A stretch of 64,000 bases of DNA from Colwellia sp. BRX10-3 (GCF_014077505.1 NZ_JACGWA010000003.1:248001-312000); one strand, 5' to 3'; positions 45,018-56,409 are shown, counted from the first letter of the stretch. A program made the numbers and translations. The notes: generated by a model from the sequence alone, not told the origin.

Positions 45018-46064
45018 CTAAGCTTTAAATGGATGCTCAATGAGATTAAAGGTAGTGTTGTTCTGACCAAAAATATAGACATTACATTGTTGCCAAGCAT
45101 CTGGTAATTTCCAAGTATTATTGTTTTCAATAGTATAAACATGGCGTTTATTCGCACATCGTATATCCATTTTCGTTAATTTACCTGTGATATTTGTCAG
45201 GGTGAATTCATTACGCACAAGTGCATAATACCAGTAGTCATCTTGACGAATATCAGCGGTAATCACTAGTTCTTTATCTGAATTAACAAACTCATCAACA
45301 CGTTTAATAAGTGCTTGGTAATCAGCTAAATATGGTTCATCAGCGGCAATTTTTTCAAGACGTTTAAAAGTATTGTATGCAGGTTTTAATTGGTTTAATT
45401 TTATCTCTAAAATAAATTTCTGCTTAAGTATAGATAATACCTGTTGATGACTCTCGGGTTCTGCAGAGAACGAGATTTTATTTAAATGTGAGAGTTGTAG
45501 GGCTGGGTCACCAATTTCACTAGCATATTGTGCACTAAGTAACTGTAAAAAATTATTTTCAGATAAATGCATATGTTTTATTTTTTTAAATTTATTTAAC
45601 AGTTCCTTTGCTTCTACATAATTATTTTCTGCTAGGGCTGCTTTTGTCTTACTATATAAATGTTGAAAACGTCTAGTTGCGCCTGTTGCACTATTTTTTT
45701 GTTTATTCATTTTAAATGAAAGTTGCACACTATTCGCACATTGTTGTATTGGTTCACCATCCTCCATTGCTGGCTGATATTTCCATTGCATTACCGCTTT
45801 TTTAGCCGCTAAAGTAATATCTTCACTACCAGATGTTTCTTTAGTTATTACATTTGATACGCTGCCGTCTTTTTCAATGATAAAGCTAAATCTAGCCCAG
45901 CCTTCTCTACTATTTCTCGCTGCATTTTTGGGATATTTTGGGTCAACTCTAAATGTAGGTGTTGGCTCAGTTGTTGTACTCAAATGTCGAGAAATCTCAA
46001 TAGCGTTGACACTATTACAAAGCAGTAGAATAGGTAAAAATATAATAAAAAGTGTTTTATTCAT
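45018..46064 (-). CDS. Exported protein with TonB-C-terminal-like domain
   Basis: 348 residues from the second Met (46064), which gives a normal signal peptide (NKTLFIIFLPILLLCNSVNA). Directly after it a TonB C-terminal domain is present: PTFRVDPKYPKNAARNSREGWARFSFIIEKDGSVSNVITKETSGSEDITLAAKKAVMQWKYQPAMEDGEPI. The remaining 200 residues are helical with no known domain. The order is reversed relative to TonB, and the N-terminal membrane anchor and Pro-rich linker are missing, so it is probably a soluble periplasmic protein and not an energy transducer. Confidence 0.82.
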   Translation of the reverse strand: MNKTLFIIFLPILLLCNSVNAIEISRHLSTTTEPTPTFRVDPKYPKNAARNSREGWARFSFIIEKDGSVSNVITKETSGSEDITLAAKKAVMQWKYQPAMEDGEPIQQCANSVQLSFKMNKQKNSATGATRRFQHLYSKTKAALAENNYVEAKELLNKFKKIKHMHLSENNFLQLLSAQYASEIGDPALQLSHLNKISFSAEPESHQQVLSILKQKFILEIKLNQLKPAYNTFKRLEKIAADEPYLADYQALIKRVDEFVNSDKELVITADIRQDDYWYYALVRNEFTLTNITGKLTKMDIRCANKRHVYTIENNNTWKLPDAWQQCNVYIFGQNNTTFNLIEHPFKA

Positions 46065-46164
46065 TTGAACATCCGTGTAAGTACGATGATTTTTCAATTA
46101 ACATAAATGTAACATTTAATGCGGTTATTTGGAATCTAGAATCTAGGTTGTTCTCGCTATTAAA

Positions 46165-47112
46165 TTAAATTGGGTTGTATGAGGTAATTAAATCAGTAAT
46201 TTTTTTTGCTGTTTCTATTGGCTCTTCCATCGGAAAACAATGATGCTGACCAAAAGTCTGCCATTGTATAATGTTATTGATTCTAGCAGCTCTTTTAACG
46301 GCCTTCGGAATAAAGAAATAACTTTTTTTTGCTATTAGTATCTCTACCGGAATATCAATTTTATATATTGCTCGCCATAATCCTTTTGGGTAAGAACCAA
46401 AAATGGAAGCTTCCCAACTTGGCTGACAGCTAAGTTGTACGGAATTATCCTGACGGGTATTCGTGGAAGACTCGCAATAATCGCTAATTACTTGTGGATG
46501 CCACGCTTTATAAAAGGATTTATTGGCTATACTTTCTTTCATGTTAGCCAAGCTAGGCCATGTTGATGTGCGGTTAGCAACCGACTTAACTAATGCTCTT
46601 TTTCGCCATGTACCCGTTGTACGCATTAACTGTTGAGCAATGATCATTTCAGTTTTAAATAAAACAGGATCTAACAAAATAATTTCACTGAATAAATCTG
46701 GGTATTTAACCGCCGCTAACAGGGTTAAAACACCGCCCATTGAGTGCCCAATACCAATCAATGGACCATTTTCTTTAACATTAGCTTGGAGATAAATCGC
46801 ATCAGCAACAGTATTGGCCATTTTCTGCCAGTTGGGCATGCGTGTTGTTGGCTGGGTTGAGTCACCGTGACCTGGCACATCAGTTAACCAAATTGACCAG
46901 TCTTTTGGTAATTGTGAAGCCATGGCTGCTAAGGTCATTGATGAAAAACCAGTGCCATGTAATAAGTGTATACGTTTAGCGTTTTTAGCCCCAGGTCGAT
47001 AATAGCCATTAACTGTCATTTGACTGTTAGATTTTTGTTGCCACTGTTGAATATTCTCTAGCACTGGTGTGCTAGATGAAAGCATTATTTCGGGGGAGGA
47101 GAATTCAGACAT
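46165..47112 (-). CDS. Alpha/beta hydrolase
   Basis: 315 residues. Fold marks: HLLHGTGFSSMTLAAMA (oxyanion region), DVPGHGDSTQP, the nucleophile elbow GIGHSMGGVLTL with Ser, LLDPVLF, and a late FGQHHCFPMEEP holding the likely catalytic His. No signal peptide is present. Substrate unknown. It is a single gene divergent from glnS. Confidence 0.9.
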   Translation of the reverse strand: MSEFSSPEIMLSSSTPVLENIQQWQQKSNSQMTVNGYYRPGAKNAKRIHLLHGTGFSSMTLAAMASQLPKDWSIWLTDVPGHGDSTQPTTRMPNWQKMANTVADAIYLQANVKENGPLIGIGHSMGGVLTLLAAVKYPDLFSEIILLDPVLFKTEMIIAQQLMRTTGTWRKRALVKSVANRTSTWPSLANMKESIANKSFYKAWHPQVISDYCESSTNTRQDNSVQLSCQPSWEASIFGSYPKGLWRAIYKIDIPVEILIAKKSYFFIPKAVKRAARINNIIQWQTFGQHHCFPMEEPIETAKKITDLITSYNPI

Positions 47113-47411
47113 TAAAAAGTTTTAACGATAAAGGAAAATTATAAATAACATAGCAACATAGTGGTCAGATGTGAATGTATTTTGTTATCTCAATTATATT
47201 TTAATAAATTGATCAAATGATGAACTTCATTGCTAAATACTTGCTCAATAAGCGATAGAGAGTGCAAAAGTCGTGCTTTAAAGCGACAAGTTCTATTATA
47301 TTTGTCTTTCATAGCAGAATTTATATTCTTTAGGTGCGCTCTTGTTGATTCTATTGATATAATATCTTCAATTTCATTATTTAAATTTTAATCTTTTTAG
47401 GGGTTCTGTGG
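47113..47411. other. Gene-free divergent region between hydrolase and glnS
   Basis: No reading frame is supported. It should carry promoters for both genes; a TATAAT box near 47,364 fits a glnS promoter, but no good -35 is seen. Confidence 0.5.
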
Positions 47412-49094
47412 ATGTCGGAAGTAGAAAACCGTCCAACTAATTTTATTCGTCAAATCATTGATGCCGATCTTGCTAGTGGTAAACATAACAAAGTGCAAAC
47501 TCGCTTTCCGCCTGAGCCCAATGGTTTTTTACATATTGGTCATGCGAAAGCCATTTGTTTAAACTTTGGTATTGCTCAAGACTACAATGGCTTGTGTAAC
47601 TTGCGCTTTGATGACACTAACCCTGAAAAAGAAGATATTGATTTCGTAAACTCTATTCAAGCAGATGTTAAGTGGTTGGGCTTTGAATGGGCGGGCGATA
47701 TTCATTATTCTTCAGATTATTTTGACCGTTTATTTGGTTATGCTGTGGAGCTTATCGAAAAAGGTTTAGCTTACGTTTGCTTTTTAAATGCCGAAGAAAC
47801 ACGCGAGCATCGTGGTACATTAAAGCAACCAGGAAAAAATAGTCCTTACCGAGATACTTCAGTTGAAGAAAACCTCGCTTTATTTGAAAAAATGAAAGCT
47901 GGTGACTTTAAAGAAGGTGAGTGTGCATTGCGCGCTAAAATCGATATGGCATCGAGCTTTATGTGTATGCGTGATCCTATTATTTATCGTGTTAAATTTG
48001 CTCATCATCATCAAACAGGTGATAAATGGTGCATTTACCCGATGTACGATTTTACCCATTGTATTTCAGATGCAATTGAAGGTGTAACGCATTCACTGTG
48101 TACATTAGAGTTTCAGGATAATCGTCGTTTGTATGATTGGGTTATCGACAATATATCGATTGAAACAATACCTCATCAATACGAGTTTTCGCGCTTAAAT
48201 CTTGAATATACTGTGATGAGTAAGCGTAAGTTAAATAGTCTTGTGGAAGATAAGTTGGTACATGGTTGGGATGACCCACGTATGCCAACTATTGCCGGCT
48301 TTCGTCGTAAAGGTTTTACACCGGGTTCGCTACGCGAATTTACTAAGCGTATTGGTGTAACGAAAATGGATAATACCGTTGAAATGAGCGTGTTAGATGC
48401 TTGTATTCGCGAAGACTTAAATGACAATGCACCACGCGCTATGGCGGTTTTAGACCCAATAAAGTTAGTGATTGAAAACTATCCTGACGATAAAGTTGAA
48501 AACCTTGATGTTAAGAATCACCCAAGTGATGATAGCTTTGGTTCACGTGTTGTGCCTTTTGCTAAAGAACTTTACATTGAAGCTGAAGACTTTCGTGAAG
48601 AAGCCAACAAAAAATATAAACGTTTAGTGTTAGACAAAGCCGTACGTTTACGTGGCGCTTATGTTGTAACCGCTACCCGTTGTGATAAAGACGCAGAAGG
48701 TAACGTAACTGCGGTTTATTGCCAATATGACCCTGAAACCTTAGGTAAAAACCCGACTGATGGCACTAAGCCAAAAGGTGTTATTCATTGGGTTGCCGCT
48801 GAGCAAAGCCTTGATGCAGAAATTCGCTTGTATGAACGTTTATTTACCGTACCAAACCCAGGTGCAGCAGAAGACTTCCATTCAGTGATTAATCCTGATT
48901 CATTGACGATTATCAGCAATGCGAAAGTAGAACCTTATTTAGCAACGGCCAAGCCTGAGCAAGCCTTTCAATTTGAGCGTCAAGGTTACTTTTGCTTAGA
49001 TAACAAAATATCGACAGAAGATACTGCAGCAGGTAAGTTAGTATTCAACCGTACGGTTGGTTTACGTGATACTTGGGAAAAGAAGACAGCTTAG
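47412..49094 (+). CDS. glnS: Glutaminyl-tRNA synthetase
   Basis: 560 residues (E. coli 554). Class I motifs: [14 protein letters not shown] (HIGH) and VMSKRKL (KMSKS-type). Other marks are [33 protein letters not shown] and the C-terminal anticodon-binding beta-barrels. The start is an ATG after GGGG. About 300 bases upstream are gene-free and include an AT-rich region with TATAAT at about 47,364. A strong terminator follows. Confidence 0.98.
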   Translation: MSEVENRPTNFIRQIIDADLASGKHNKVQTRFPPEPNGFLHIGHAKAICLNFGIAQDYNGLCNLRFDDTNPEKEDIDFVNSIQADVKWLGFEWAGDIHYSSDYFDRLFGYAVELIEKGLAYVCFLNAEETREHRGTLKQPGKNSPYRDTSVEENLALFEKMKAGDFKEGECALRAKIDMASSFMCMRDPIIYRVKFAHHHQTGDKWCIYPMYDFTHCISDAIEGVTHSLCTLEFQDNRRLYDWVIDNISIETIPHQYEFSRLNLEYTVMSKRKLNSLVEDKLVHGWDDPRMPTIAGFRRKGFTPGSLREFTKRIGVTKMDNTVEMSVLDACIREDLNDNAPRAMAVLDPIKLVIENYPDDKVENLDVKNHPSDDSFGSRVVPFAKELYIEAEDFREEANKKYKRLVLDKAVRLRGAYVVTATRCDKDAEGNVTAVYCQYDPETLGKNPTDGTKPKGVIHWVAAEQSLDAEIRLYERLFTVPNPGAAEDFHSVINPDSLTIISNAKVEPYLATAKPEQAFQFERQGYFCLDNKISTEDTAAGKLVFNRTVGLRDTWEKKTA

Positions 49095-49146
49095 TTGTTA
49101 ATTAATCATTAGCTAATGGCTATTGATTAAGAAACTAAGATGTAAT

Positions 49147-49182
49147 AAAAAAGCTCATAAGTTAATACTTATGAGCTTTTTT
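49147..49182. terminator. Bidirectional terminator between glnS and trpA
   Basis: A 16-bp perfect stem (AAAAAAGCTCATAAGT with its complement) and loop TAAT, with T-runs on both strands. Confidence 0.93.
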
Positions 49183-49248
49183 GTATTTAAAACTATCGTT
49201 TTTTATCTGAAAGCTAAAAACTAAGAACTGACAGTTATTAAGGTTAAT

Positions 49249-50094
49249 TTAAAGTTTAGTAGCCAGCTTCATAGCACGAATAAATTCCGCTAATTCTTCC
49301 AACATCTTATCGTTATCATCAAGGTTCTTTTCAATAACCTTAACCACAGCAGAGCCACTAATAGCCCCACTTGCTCCGGTTGCTAAGGCAGCTTTCACAT
49401 GTTCAGGTTTTGATATACCAAAACCAATAACAGATGGTGCAGCTTGGTATTTTTCCAATATATTAATAAGTTTATGGCCGGTCATTTCAGCTTCTGTTTC
49501 TGTGCCTGTAACACCAACACGGCTAAGTACATAAGTATAACCAGCGCCATATTCTGCAACTTTTTGTAAGGTTTCTTCGTTTGCATTAGGCGGTGCGATA
49601 AAAATTGGTGCAACACCATTGGCTATCGCAGCCTGTCTGAAGGGCTCACTTTCACGTATGGGTAAATCTGCTATAAGCACAGAATCAACACCAGCTTTAG
49701 CAACATCGCGATAAAAATTGTTGATGCCGCGGGCAAATACTAAGTTGCCATAAAGTAACAAGCCAATCGCTAAGTCAGGCGCATAGGCACGAACTTTGGC
49801 TAGAATATCTAGACAAACATCGGTATTGGTATTTGCTTTTAGTGCTCGAAGGGCAGCCATTTGAATGGTAAAACCGTCGGCACTGGGATCAGAAAACGGC
49901 ATACCGAGCTCTAAAGCATCAGCACCGGCATCGATGAGTGTTTTTATCACTTCAAAAGATTGTTCAGCATTTGGGTCGCCAATAATCACAAAAGGGATAA
50001 AAGCGCCTTCATTTTTTTCCGCTAATTTTTTAAAAGTTTGGTCATAACGAGTACTTATCTTGGTAACGTTAGTCATGTTGTTTGCTTGGCTCAT
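49249..50094 (-). CDS. trpA: Tryptophan synthase alpha subunit
   Basis: 281 residues. TIM-barrel lyase that cleaves indole-glycerol phosphate. The catalytic Glu and Asp lie in LELGMPFSDPSADGFTIQ. GVTGTETE and VIGFGISKPEHV/SGSAVVK are phosphate-binding parts. The last gene of trpE-G-D-CF-B-A; its start overlaps the trpB stop by one base (50094). Confidence 0.98.
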   Translation of the reverse strand: MSQANNMTNVTKISTRYDQTFKKLAEKNEGAFIPFVIIGDPNAEQSFEVIKTLIDAGADALELGMPFSDPSADGFTIQMAALRALKANTNTDVCLDILAKVRAYAPDLAIGLLLYGNLVFARGINNFYRDVAKAGVDSVLIADLPIRESEPFRQAAIANGVAPIFIAPPNANEETLQKVAEYGAGYTYVLSRVGVTGTETEAEMTGHKLINILEKYQAAPSVIGFGISKPEHVKAALATGASGAISGSAVVKVIEKNLDDNDKMLEELAEFIRAMKLATKL

Positions 50095-51341
50095 TATGCT
50101 TCTCCTCTATGCTTAACTGTATTTTTTTCAGCGGTCTCAGGCGATATAATAGCGTTTACATGTGCTAAATCTTTATCACCTCTTCCTGATAAATTAACCA
50201 ATAAGATAGTTTCTTCTGTAACTTTGTCAGCCATTTTCAAAGCGTGTGCTAAAGCATGAGATGATTCTAATGCAGGAATAATACCTTCGTGTCGTGCCAG
50301 TAATTGAAATGCTTCTAACGCTTCATCGTCATTTATTGCAACATATTGAGCGCGACCAGAATCTTTTAACTGTGCGTGTTGTGGACCCACAGCAGGGTAG
50401 TCAAGGCCAGCTGATACCGAGTAAGACTCTTCAATTTGGCCAACCTTGTCTTGCATAATGTAGGTGTAGTTACCATGTAACATACCTTTTGTGCCCGCGA
50501 CTAGGGTTGCACCGTGATGTGCTGTATCTATGCCTTTACCACCGGCTTCAACACCAATAAGTTTGACATCTTCATCACCGATAAAATCATTAAACATACC
50601 AATGGCATTGGAGCCGCCACCAACACAAGCGATAACGTAATCAGGCAGGCGACCTTCTTCAGCAAGTAATTGCTGCTTGGCTTCTTCGCCAATCATTTTT
50701 TGAAATTCGCGCACAATAGTTGGGAACGGATGAGGACCCGCGGCAGTGCCTAATAAATAGTGCGCATTTTCGTAATTAGCAGACCAGTCACGTAATGCTT
50801 CATTAACCGCATCTTTAAGTGTGCCACTACCCGCCGTTACAGGGATAACTTCAGCGCCCATTAATTGCATGCGAAAAACATTCGGTTGTTGACGCTGACA
50901 ATCGACCGCGCCCATATAAACACGACATTTCAAACCTAATAATGAACAAGCAATTGCTGTAGCTACGCCATGTTGGCCAGCGCCGGTTTCAGCAATTACT
51001 TCAGTTTTACCCATACGTTTGGCGAGTAACGCTTGTCCTAAAACCTGATTAGTTTTATGAGCACCACCATGGAGTAAATCTTCACGTTTTAAGTAAATTT
51101 TGGCTAACGGGTTTTTAACAATATTGCGGCATAATGTCAGCGGTGTTGGGCGGCCAGCATAACTGGTCAGTAGTTTGTTAAATTCGGTTAAAAAGGCTTC
51201 ATCAGTTTGTGATTCAATAAAAGCTTGCTCTAGTTGCTCTAAAGCGGGCACCAGTAATTCACCAACAAACATACCACCAAACTCACCAAAGTAGGCAGGC
51301 AAGGTTTTTTTAACTTGATTTTCAGTTGTAGATTTTAACAT
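50094..51341 (-). CDS. trpB: Tryptophan synthase beta subunit
   Basis: 415 residues from the ATG at 51341, one base after the trpCF stop codon region. PLP-dependent joining of indole and serine. PLP Lys in [36 protein letters not shown] phosphate loop; HALAHA near the C-terminus. Slightly longer than E. coli TrpB (397). The upstream extension to 51416 would run inside trpCF and is not used. Confidence 0.98.
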   Translation of the reverse strand: MLKSTTENQVKKTLPAYFGEFGGMFVGELLVPALEQLEQAFIESQTDEAFLTEFNKLLTSYAGRPTPLTLCRNIVKNPLAKIYLKREDLLHGGAHKTNQVLGQALLAKRMGKTEVIAETGAGQHGVATAIACSLLGLKCRVYMGAVDCQRQQPNVFRMQLMGAEVIPVTAGSGTLKDAVNEALRDWSANYENAHYLLGTAAGPHPFPTIVREFQKMIGEEAKQQLLAEEGRLPDYVIACVGGGSNAIGMFNDFIGDEDVKLIGVEAGGKGIDTAHHGATLVAGTKGMLHGNYTYIMQDKVGQIEESYSVSAGLDYPAVGPQHAQLKDSGRAQYVAINDDEALEAFQLLARHEGIIPALESSHALAHALKMADKVTEETILLVNLSGRGDKDLAHVNAIISPETAEKNTVKHRGEA

Positions 51342-51342
51342 C

Positions 51343-52731
51343 TTAATAATTCCGTATTTGGGCGAAAACTTGTAGAAGTTTGTCGCGACATTTAATGCCT
51401 GGGCTCGACTCAACACCTGAGTTGATATCTAAGCCAAATAATTCTTGGTTGGTCAGTTGCCCACAAGCTTGGGTGATATTATCTAATTGTAAGCCACCAG
51501 CTAAAAAGCAACGGGATAAGTCTTGCTCACTTTCAGCTAACACTTGCCAACTAAAGGCTTGGCCACTGCCAGCATTTTTACCATCTAGCACAATATGGTC
51601 GACATTTTTAGGTAATGTTGGCAATGCTTGCTCTACAGATAATGCTTTGAATATTTGACAATTACTGGCTAGTTTTTCACGTAAACTATCAATATATTCT
51701 TGCGGCTCTTGACCGTGTAATTGCACTGCACAAAGTTGTAATTCATTGGCTAATTCAATCACCTCTTGTTGCGTATGATTGACAAAAACCCCCACATATT
51801 TCAGGCTTGGGTTTTGGCTAACAATAACTTTTGCTTGTGCTTTATCAATATACCTTGGCGATTTTTCAGCAAAAATAAGACCACCAAATTCAGCGCCTGC
51901 ATCAATTGCAAAGCTGGCATGCTCTGATTTTGTTAAACCACAGACTTTATTGTGACCATAAATAAGTTGTCGACAAGCCAAGTCAATATCGTCTTCAGCC
52001 ATCACAGAACTGCCGACTAAAAAGCCATCAACGGCTGGGGCAAGCTCTCTTACTTGTGCGTTGTTATAAATGCCTGACTCAGAAATAACGATACGATCAT
52101 TGGGTATTGTTGGTGCCAAATCAAATGTACGTGAAATATCAGTAGAAAGATCACGTAAATTACGATTATTAATACCGATAAGTTTTGCGTTTAAGCCAAT
52201 AGCGCGATTGCGTTCTTCTTCGTTTGATACTTCAGTTAGAATGGCCATATTTAGCGACTGTGCAACTTCTGCTAGTTCATTATACTCTGTGTCATTGAGT
52301 ACACTTAACATCAATAATATAGCGTCAGCGCCATAGTGTCTGGCTAAATAGACTTGATAGGTGTCAAAAAAGAAATCTTTATTCAGCACAGGGCAACTGA
52401 CTAAGTCACTGACCGTCTTAAGGTAGCTAAAATCGCCTTGAAAATATTTATGTTCAGTCAGTACTGAAATTGCGGCGGCATAATTATCATAAATACCGGC
52501 AATTTCAGCGACATTAAAGTCTTCTCTGATCAAGCCTTTTGACGGAGAGGCTTTTTTGCATTCTAAAATAAAACCGGCATAAGGTTTTTCTGCTGTGCGG
52601 GTTAATGCTTGGTACATGTCTTTTTTCGAAGGTGTTAAACCATCAATAAAGCTGGCTAACGGCATTTCTTTTTTCAGCTGTGCTATCTCAATACGTCGAT
52701 TATCGACGATTTGCTCAAGAATATTACTCAT
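51343..52731 (-). CDS. trpC: Bifunctional indole-3-glycerol-phosphate synthase / phosphoribosylanthranilate isomerase
   Basis: 462 residues, the fused TrpC-TrpF form found in gammaproteobacteria. IGPS domain about 1-255: [56 protein letters not shown] and VISESGI. PRAI domain about 257-462: [48 protein letters not shown] and LDSINSGVE-like [13 protein letters not shown]. It overlaps trpD by one base. Confidence 0.98.
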   Translation of the reverse strand: MSNILEQIVDNRRIEIAQLKKEMPLASFIDGLTPSKKDMYQALTRTAEKPYAGFILECKKASPSKGLIREDFNVAEIAGIYDNYAAAISVLTEHKYFQGDFSYLKTVSDLVSCPVLNKDFFFDTYQVYLARHYGADAILLMLSVLNDTEYNELAEVAQSLNMAILTEVSNEEERNRAIGLNAKLIGINNRNLRDLSTDISRTFDLAPTIPNDRIVISESGIYNNAQVRELAPAVDGFLVGSSVMAEDDIDLACRQLIYGHNKVCGLTKSEHASFAIDAGAEFGGLIFAEKSPRYIDKAQAKVIVSQNPSLKYVGVFVNHTQQEVIELANELQLCAVQLHGQEPQEYIDSLREKLASNCQIFKALSVEQALPTLPKNVDHIVLDGKNAGSGQAFSWQVLAESEQDLSRCFLAGGLQLDNITQACGQLTNQELFGLDINSGVESSPGIKCRDKLLQVFAQIRNY

Positions 52732-53831
52732 TATACTGATACTCCAGCATTAGATACTCGTACTAAATCTGCTAAGGTTTGTGTTGCAGCGCCAGAAGAT
52801 AGTACTTTTGCTGCATGTTGTGCTGCTAGCAATAAGGTGTCTGCTTGACCATCTAATTGTTCACGATGTAAATAAAGTAGCGCAGCACAATTAATGATAA
52901 CTGCACTGTTATGTGCTTCTAGCCCTTTACCTGCCAATATAGCTTTAATAAACTCGGCGTTTTCTTGCGGGGTTCCACCTCTAATATCTTCCAAAGTATA
53001 ATTTTTCAAACCAAAATCTGCTGGTGAAATTTCTTTATCAACTAATTTACCATTGCTGATCTCAGTAACTTGTGTTTTTCCGTGCAAGGCTATTTCATCT
53101 AAGCCGCTGCCATGAACCACCCAAGCGCGTTTAACACCCGTGAGTAATAAGGCTTGCGCTATTGGGTTAATCAGCTCAGGAATATAAACACCCAGTAACA
53201 TAATGTCGGGTTTAGCCGGATTAACTAACGGGCCAAGAATATTGAACAGGGTTCTAATAGCCATGGCTTTGCGAACAGGAGCTGCATGCTTAAAACCGCT
53301 ATGATAGGCCGGAGCATATAAAAAGCAGATATTAGCTTGCGCTAAACACTCACTTGCCACTTCAGGCGACATAGTTAAGTTAACACCGAATGCCTCTAAT
53401 AAATCAGCAGAGCCAGACATACTTGAGACACTTCTATTGCCATGTTTTGCCATTTTTATGCCGCAAGCAGCTGCTAAAATAGCCGCTGTGGTTGAAATGT
53501 TAATGGTATTTGCACCATCGCCGCCCGTGCCGACACAATCGGCAACACTGTTAGTTTGGTTTGGAAAAGGCGTAGCATTTGCGCGAATGGCAATAGCAGC
53601 GCCGGCAATTTCAGCCGGTGTTTCACCTTTCATTTTTAATGCCGTTAGTATCGCGGCTAATCGTTCAGGTGCAACATGGCCATTAATCACTTGTTCAAAT
53701 ACATTTTGGCTTTGTTGTTGAGTTAATGAATCACCACTAACTAAGGTATTTAGTGCGCTATGGGTAATGTCATCGTTAATCTCTGCCTGAGTATGTTGTG
53801 AAGTTGTGCTACTAAGTTCAGTTGTTTTCAT
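52731..53831 (-). CDS. trpD: Anthranilate phosphoribosyltransferase
   Basis: 366 residues from the ATG at 53831, where GGGA lies six bases upstream (another ATG two codons earlier is too close to it). The PRPP-binding loop is CVGTGGDGANTINISTT; KHGNRSVSSMSGSADLLEAFGV follows. It lacks the fused glutamine amidotransferase of E. coli TrpGD; trpG is separate and overlaps by about 14 bases. The N-terminal 25 residues are a Thr/Ser-rich extension. Confidence 0.97.
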   Translation of the reverse strand: MKTTELSSTTSQHTQAEINDDITHSALNTLVSGDSLTQQQSQNVFEQVINGHVAPERLAAILTALKMKGETPAEIAGAAIAIRANATPFPNQTNSVADCVGTGGDGANTINISTTAAILAAACGIKMAKHGNRSVSSMSGSADLLEAFGVNLTMSPEVASECLAQANICFLYAPAYHSGFKHAAPVRKAMAIRTLFNILGPLVNPAKPDIMLLGVYIPELINPIAQALLLTGVKRAWVVHGSGLDEIALHGKTQVTEISNGKLVDKEISPADFGLKNYTLEDIRGGTPQENAEFIKAILAGKGLEAHNSAVIINCAALLYLHREQLDGQADTLLLAAQHAAKVLSSGAATQTLADLVRVSNAGVSV

Positions 53832-54528
53832 GAGCATTCCCGTGTGCTTTATAAATAGTTTGATTCGCTAATGCCGATAAGTGACGAAGGCTTTGCGCTA
53901 ATAAATTGGTGCCAAAAGTAGTTAATATAGATTCAGGATGAAACTGAAAACCAATCGCGGCATCGCTGCTATGTTCAATGGCCATAGGTAGAGTAATTTC
54001 TTCATTATTTAAAGATAAACTAACGTGCGCTGTCATGGTTAATTGTGGAGGCATTTCACTGGCCACAAGCGAATGATAACGAGCCACAGGTAAAGGGCTA
54101 GCAATATTGTTGAAAGCGCCTAATTCGTTGTGGATGATATTCGACGATTTACCATGTACCACTTCCGGTGCACGCGCTATAACGCCACCATAATGTTGAA
54201 TTAAGGCTTGATGCCCTAAACAAATGCCCAGTATTGGGAACTGTCCGGCGCAAAGTGCCAGTAATGACATTAAACAACCCGCATGTGTTGGATCGCCAGG
54301 TCCAGGTGAAAGCACTAAAATAACACCTGCGCTGTTGCTTTGTTGTTTCTCTTGCAGCTTGTTAAAAATAAAGTCAGCACTTAAGGTATTGCGATAAATA
54401 GTCAGTTGGTAACCTAAGCAGCGAAACTCATCGACCAAATTATAGGTAAAAGAATCGAGATTATCTAGCATGACAATCTCAGGGAGAGGGTCTGTCGAAG
54501 CGTGAGATAAAACGTCAGATGATTTCAT
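53818..54528 (-). CDS. trpG: Anthranilate synthase component II (glutamine amidotransferase)
   Basis: 236 residues, class I amidotransferase. Catalytic Cys103 in GICLGHQAL, His and Glu in FQFHPESIL; LSPGPGDP and LDNLDSFTYNLVDEF are typical. Supplies ammonia to TrpE. The N-terminus is about 15 residues longer than usual. It overlaps trpE by one base (TAATG) and has a GGAGG ribosome binding site. Confidence 0.97.
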   Translation of the reverse strand: MKSSDVLSHASTDPLPEIVMLDNLDSFTYNLVDEFRCLGYQLTIYRNTLSADFIFNKLQEKQQSNSAGVILVLSPGPGDPTHAGCLMSLLALCAGQFPILGICLGHQALIQHYGGVIARAPEVVHGKSSNIIHNELGAFNNIASPLPVARYHSLVASEMPPQLTMTAHVSLSLNNEEITLPMAIEHSSDAAIGFQFHPESILTTFGTNLLAQSLRHLSALANQTIYKAHGNAHENN

Positions 54529-56237
54529 TATTTAACCTCCTGCGTTAATGCGTCGCTATTTATATTCTGTTGTCTTTCTTGATGAGAAATTATCAACACT
54601 TTATCTTCAGCTTCTTTAATCGCACTGATCACTGCTTGAGCTTTTTGTTTGGTTTCGTTGGCTTCAGATTGCGGATCAGAATCAAAAACCACACCGGCTC
54701 CGGCTTGAATTTGTGCCCGTTCATTTTTAACAAATGCTGAGCGAATAACAATACAAGTATCCATATCTCCTTCACCGGTTAAATAGCCAACCGCGCCGCC
54801 ATAACTGCCTCTGCGTTTACCTTCTACTTCGCGTATTAGTGAGGTAGCTTTAACTTTCGGTGCGCCAGATAAAGTGCCCATATTCATGCACGCTTGATAA
54901 GCATGCAACGCGTCTAATTCATGCTCTAAAGTTCCGCAAACACGAGATACTAAGTGCATAACGTGTGAATATCGGTCGACTTTTAATAAATCAGCAACGT
55001 GACGCGTACCGGGTTGGCTAACTCGCGCTATATCATTGCGGGCTAGATCAACTAGCATAATGTGCTCTGCCAATTCTTTTTTGTCTAATCGTAAGTCTAA
55101 TTCGATACGACTATCTAAATCGGGTGACAAGCTACCATCAGCGTTAAAACCACGTGGGCGTGTGCCGGCAATCGGATAAATTTCTACTTGTCGGTTACTT
55201 TGTTGATATTTAAGCGCAGACTCTGGCGATGCGCCAAAGATACAAAATTCACTATCTTGAAGATAAAACATGTAAGGGCTTGGGTTACGGTGCTTCAATG
55301 CTTTATAAGCGTTAAGATTATTTGAACAAGTTAAGCTAAATGTGCGAGAAGGTACTACCTGAAAAATATCACCCGCTAAAATGTTCTCTTTTAAATCATC
55401 AACTATCTGACAAAAAGCGTTATCGTCGATGTCGCAACTCAGCGTATTTTCTTCTTTTACATTTTTATCTGAATTTACGCCAGATGATTTAAACTCAAGT
55501 GTTGCCGTAATATCAGTAAACAAACTGGCTTTTATTGCTGTAATTCTGGCTAAAGCGGCTTGCTTAGCATCTTCATAGCCAACACCGGTAAATTGGTTGG
55601 TAATCACTTCACTCGACTGTTTTTCATGGTCAATAATGATCAGGGTTTCTGCTAGATAATAAACAAAGTCAGGACAGGTGTTTTCGCCATCAGCAACCTC
55701 GGGCAATGATTCACTCATCGCCATCATATCAAATGCAAAGGCACCACCAAGAAATATCGCAAAAGGGTGTTGATTGGTATTTTTAAGTTGGCTAAATAAA
55801 CGTAAGCTTTGAAAAGGGTTAACAGCAAGTAGGCGTGAACGTTCATCTAATTGCTCAGTAACGTCAGCAAAGGTTGCTGTGAAGCTTTGATTATCGCCGG
55901 TAATTGATGCGTCTGATACTAAGGCTTGTTTAGCAAAAGTAAGGGCATTTACACCATTTTTACTTAAGGCAGTAAAGTTAACAGTATTGCCATTACAAAC
56001 GATTTTAACGGCAGTATCGGTTAACAATAAACTTTTCAGTTGATGCTTTTTGTCGACTTCTGCTGACTCTAGTAAAAGCGTATTATCTTTTTCAGCACAA
56101 AGGGTGTGAAACACCGCTAATGGATCGCTTTGATAACTTAAGGTATCGGTGATAGTTACAACTGCGCCTGGCTGTTGATTATTGAGTGCAGATTCTGACT
56201 GCATTTTTTCAGTGATGTTTTCTTGGGTATTACTCAT
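54528..56237 (-). CDS. trpE: Anthranilate synthase component I
   Basis: 569 residues, about 50 longer than E. coli TrpE. The Trp feedback site LLLES is at 54-58. Chorismate-binding core: DIFQVVPSRTFSL, RNPSPYMFYL, IYPIAGTRPRG, ELAEHIMLVDLARND, GTLSGAPKVKA, RRGSYGGAVGYLTGEGDMDTCIVIRS, QAGAGVVFDSDP. Start has a TAGGAG site. The extra length is in the 30-residue N-terminus and an insertion at about 235-255. First structural gene of the operon, preceded by the leader and attenuator. Confidence 0.98.
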   Translation of the reverse strand: MSNTQENITEKMQSESALNNQQPGAVVTITDTLSYQSDPLAVFHTLCAEKDNTLLLESAEVDKKHQLKSLLLTDTAVKIVCNGNTVNFTALSKNGVNALTFAKQALVSDASITGDNQSFTATFADVTEQLDERSRLLAVNPFQSLRLFSQLKNTNQHPFAIFLGGAFAFDMMAMSESLPEVADGENTCPDFVYYLAETLIIIDHEKQSSEVITNQFTGVGYEDAKQAALARITAIKASLFTDITATLEFKSSGVNSDKNVKEENTLSCDIDDNAFCQIVDDLKENILAGDIFQVVPSRTFSLTCSNNLNAYKALKHRNPSPYMFYLQDSEFCIFGASPESALKYQQSNRQVEIYPIAGTRPRGFNADGSLSPDLDSRIELDLRLDKKELAEHIMLVDLARNDIARVSQPGTRHVADLLKVDRYSHVMHLVSRVCGTLEHELDALHAYQACMNMGTLSGAPKVKATSLIREVEGKRRGSYGGAVGYLTGEGDMDTCIVIRSAFVKNERAQIQAGAGVVFDSDPQSEANETKQKAQAVISAIKEAEDKVLIISHQERQQNINSDALTQEVK

Positions 56238-56381
56238 GGGTACTCCTACATATAATCTATTTAAAAACGGTCATCCAGCGTAAATAGGCAGAAGCCACCA
56301 TAAGAACCAACGTTTAACTTTAATGCGTAACATGCTTATTCTCTCATCATTTATAATTGATTAATTCAAAATTTTAAAAAC

Positions 56382-56409
56382 AAAAAACCCGCAATAGAGT
56401 GCGGGTTTT
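56382..56409 (-). terminator. Attenuator terminator of the trp operon
   Basis: On the minus strand AAAACCCGCA, loop CTCTAT, TGCGGGTTTT and further Ts. A 10-bp stem. It lies 37 bases after the leader stop and 145 bases before trpE. Confidence 0.93.
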
